DNA from: Megamerina dolium
Taxonomy: Eukaryota > Arthropoda > Insecta > Diptera > Megamerinidae
Direction: 5' to 3'
Assembly (NCBI GenBank): GCA_963854835.1
Contig: OY978526.1
Span: 61,628,649 to 61,692,648 of the forward strand
DNA length: 64,000 bases
In this document: positions 61,867 through 64,000 of the stretch, piece after piece
How the letters are laid out: each line of letters begins with the position of its first letter
Position numbering within the stretch: position 1 is the first letter of the stretch
Notes under the pieces: generated by a model
What the model saw: the letters and a program-made list of their open reading frames with translations, nothing else
What the model was told of the DNA's origin: nothing
Database searches by the model: none
Program-made: the position numbers and the translations under genes

Positions 61867-64000
61867 GTTGTCTCAAGATATGCCACTGGAACGCCAACGG
61901 CTTAAGCCAGCACCGTTTGGAGCTAATTCAATTCCTTGAATCCAGCCAAATCGACATAATGATGATAACTGAGACCCATTTCACTGACAAAAATTGCTAC
62001 CAAATACCATATTACAAACTGTACACCACAAATCATCCGCATGGTAAGGCACGCGGGAAAACATCATGTTCTCGAAGATTTAAGTAGCGTCTACTTGCAA
62101 GCGACATCTATATGTCTGGAAGAATACATCTCTAAGATAGTAATATCTGCGATATACTGTCCCCCAAGATACAGTATTACCGAACAGCAATATAAAGAAT
62201 TTTTCTCAACTCGTGGTAGCAAATTCTTGGTTGCTGGCGATTTCAACGCCAAACACACTCACTGGGGGTCCCGCTTAATAACTCCAAAAGGCAGAAGACT
62301 ATGTTCAATTATCACTAACCACGGCTACGATGTTATTGCAAATGGTCAACCGACATATTGGCCGACGGACAAGAGGAAAATACCCGATCTCATAGACTTT
62401 GGAGTCGCCAAAGGTTTGCAGATGGAAAATATCTCCACAGAGTGTAATTATGATCTATCATCTGACCACTCACCCACGGTAATATCTATAAAATCACCAA
62501 GCCCCCAAGGCAATTGCGTTAGAAAGAAAATAGACTGGTTAAAATTCAAGAAACATATAAATTCCCATCTTCCTCTGAGTACTGTATTAAGAAATGGACA
62601 CGATGTAGACTCAGCACTCGAAAAATTCAACCAGCTGCTCTCATTAGCTCTCAGCTCAGCCACCTGCACAAAGGTATGCAAGCAATCAAACTATAGCCCA
62701 TACACACCAGCCGATATTGAATTGCTAGTAAGACAGAAAAGAAGACTCCGAAGACAATGGCAAGAATTTAGATCACCGAATCTGAAAACACAGCTACAGC
62801 ACTGCACTCGAAAGTTAAAGCAAGCCTTAAAAAATAAAAGCAACAAAGAGTTAGAAGAGCACATAGCGAAATTAACACCTGGTGAAGCGTCAGACTACTC
62901 TTTGTGGAAATCAGCAAAAAACTCAAATCGGCCAATTCTCACTGATTCCCCCATCCGTTTGAGTGACGGTAATTGGGCTAGAAGCAACTGTGAGAAGGGT
63001 TTGGCTTTTACAAACCACCTAAAAAGTGTGTTTACACCCAATTCACCCTCTTCACAGTCCTCATTACCAACATTAACTTCTCAACATTGCTTAATAACGC
63101 TCAAAATTAAAAAAAAGGACATATTCAAAGCAATTTATAAAGATTTAAACCCAAAAAAATCACCTGGTCCAGATAAAATTACCGGTAAAATGATAAAAAA
63201 ACTACCTCCGGCTTCAGTAATTCATCTGATGCACATTTTCAATGCTATCCTTCGTATTAAACACTATCCCAAATGCTGGAATACTTCAAAAATTATTATG
63301 ATAGCAAAACCAGGAAAAGACCCTACAAAAGTTGCATCGTACAGACCTATCAGCCTCCTGCCTCTACTTTCTAAAGTATTCGAAAAGCTACTTGTCATGA
63401 ATATAACTCCATTTATTAATCTCAATCAACTCATTCCTCAGCACGGCACAATAGAACAAGTCCACCGCATTGTAACTCTGATAAGGAACACTTTTGAAGA
63501 AAAAAAGTATTGCTCAGCTGTCTTTCTTGATATCACTCAAGCTTTCGATAAAGTATATCATGATGGCCTTATTTACAAACTCAAACTATTACTGCCTTCA
63601 AATATCTCCTCATTGCTCAGTAGCTACCTCACGAAAAGACAGTTTCTCGTACATCACAAGGATTACACAACAAATCCATTGGATATTCACGCTGGCGTTC
63701 CTCAAGGAAGCGTTTTGGGCCCCTTACTGTATCTCTTATACACTTCAGATATGCCCAACAATAACTATACATTCATATCGACCTTTGCTGATGATACGGC
63801 AATATTGTGCTCTCGCTCTAACCCCATAGAAGCTACTAAATTCCTGCAGACTCATGTCGATTCTCTCGAAATCTGGCTAGCAAAATGGCGTATAAAAGTC
63901 AATGAATCAAAGAGCGTACAAGTAACCTTCACGCTAAGGCTAGATACATGTCCCCCACTTAAAATAAATGGCCAATCAGTTCCACAATGTTCCTCAACAA
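61863..64000 (+). pseudogene. jockey-type ORF2 (endonuclease-RT), one frameshift, runs off the edge
   Basis: The start ATG overlaps the ORF1 stop as ATGA (61863-61866). The first frame gives the endonuclease N-terminus (ICHWNANGL with catalytic Asn, then MMITETHF with catalytic Glu) and is lost near 62050. The frame then shifts and stays open from 62041 to the window end: AIYCPPRYS, FLVAGDFNAKHTHWGSRLI, IPDLIDF and LSSDHSPTVIS (endonuclease), then SPGPDKI, YRPISLLPLLSKVFEKLL, FLDITQAFDKVYHDGL, AGVPQGSVLGPLLY and the active site TFADDTAIL (RT). QHG-TIEQVHRIV lacks the few residues of the usual GFR...HST block, a small in-frame loss. RNase H is not expected in this clade. Confidence 0.88.

Larger units (their letters stand above)
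60041..64000 (+). mobile_element. jockey-clade LINE, nearly intact, continuing past the window
   Basis: It has two overlapping ORFs in jockey order: a gag-like ORF1 with zinc knuckles and an endonuclease-RT ORF2. The 5' end is estimated from where mariner similarity stops, and the 3' end is outside the window. Damage is light: one stop in ORF1, one short deletion with a frameshift in the endonuclease, and one small in-frame deletion in the RT. Confidence 0.88.

Overview
The window looks like nuclear DNA of a true fly, most likely a tephritid fruit fly (Bactrocera, Zeugodacus or Ceratitis type). It is AT-rich, its genes have short introns with GT/AG borders, and it carries a complete ortholog of the fly chromatin protein MBD-R2 and mini-me/DINE-1 type repeats with a (GTCY)n core. 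The species assignment is inference. Nothing suggests a bacterial or viral source.

Only two host genes can be supported. On the minus strand, 10166 to 143, a three-exon gene encodes a 221-residue secreted C-type lectin; its second intron is about 8.9 kb and holds transposon relics. On the plus strand, 43873 to 47704, a five-exon gene encodes a 1191-residue THAP / double Tudor / MBD / C2H2 / PHD protein, the MBD-R2 subunit of the NSL chromatin complex. A poly(A) signal follows 163 bases after the stop.

The rest is mostly a layered graveyard of mobile elements. Left to right: a pogo/Tigger relic (1209-2355), a small MITE (7677-7890), a mini-me element (13627-14651), a mariner pseudogene (15791-16934), an R1-type LINE relic (19159-21720), a second mini-me (22351-23988), a 5'-truncated RTE LINE with an uninterrupted ORF (26400-29241), two Tc1/mariner-type relics (29820-30480 and 34400-34740), three terminal-inverted-repeat MITEs (30815-31146, 33592-34323, about 35680-36325), a third mini-me (36361-38420), a PIF/Harbinger relic with MADF remains (40135-41465), RTE 3' fragments (34845-35205 and 49473-50335), a BEL/Pao retrotransposon relic (about 50500-53579), a LOA-type LINE relic with RNase H (55187-58016), a long (AT)n tract (59140-59833), and a jockey-type LINE running off the right edge (about 60040-64000) that sits in a mariner 5' end.

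The most interesting system is a tRNA-derived SINE family. Eleven copies or pieces lie in the window. Full copies are about 365 bp, with a pol III A box and B box, a unique body and an (ATTT)n-like tail. Clear 10-15 bp target-site duplications flank five of them. The SINE 3' end (TTATGTGCCACATA then TTTA repeats) closely matches the 3' end of the RTE LINE in the same window (TTATGGCCACATA then AGTA repeats). This makes the RTE the probable source of the SINE's mobilising machinery, as BovB is for its SINEs. Several SINE copies are nested in other elements, which gives a relative order of insertion.
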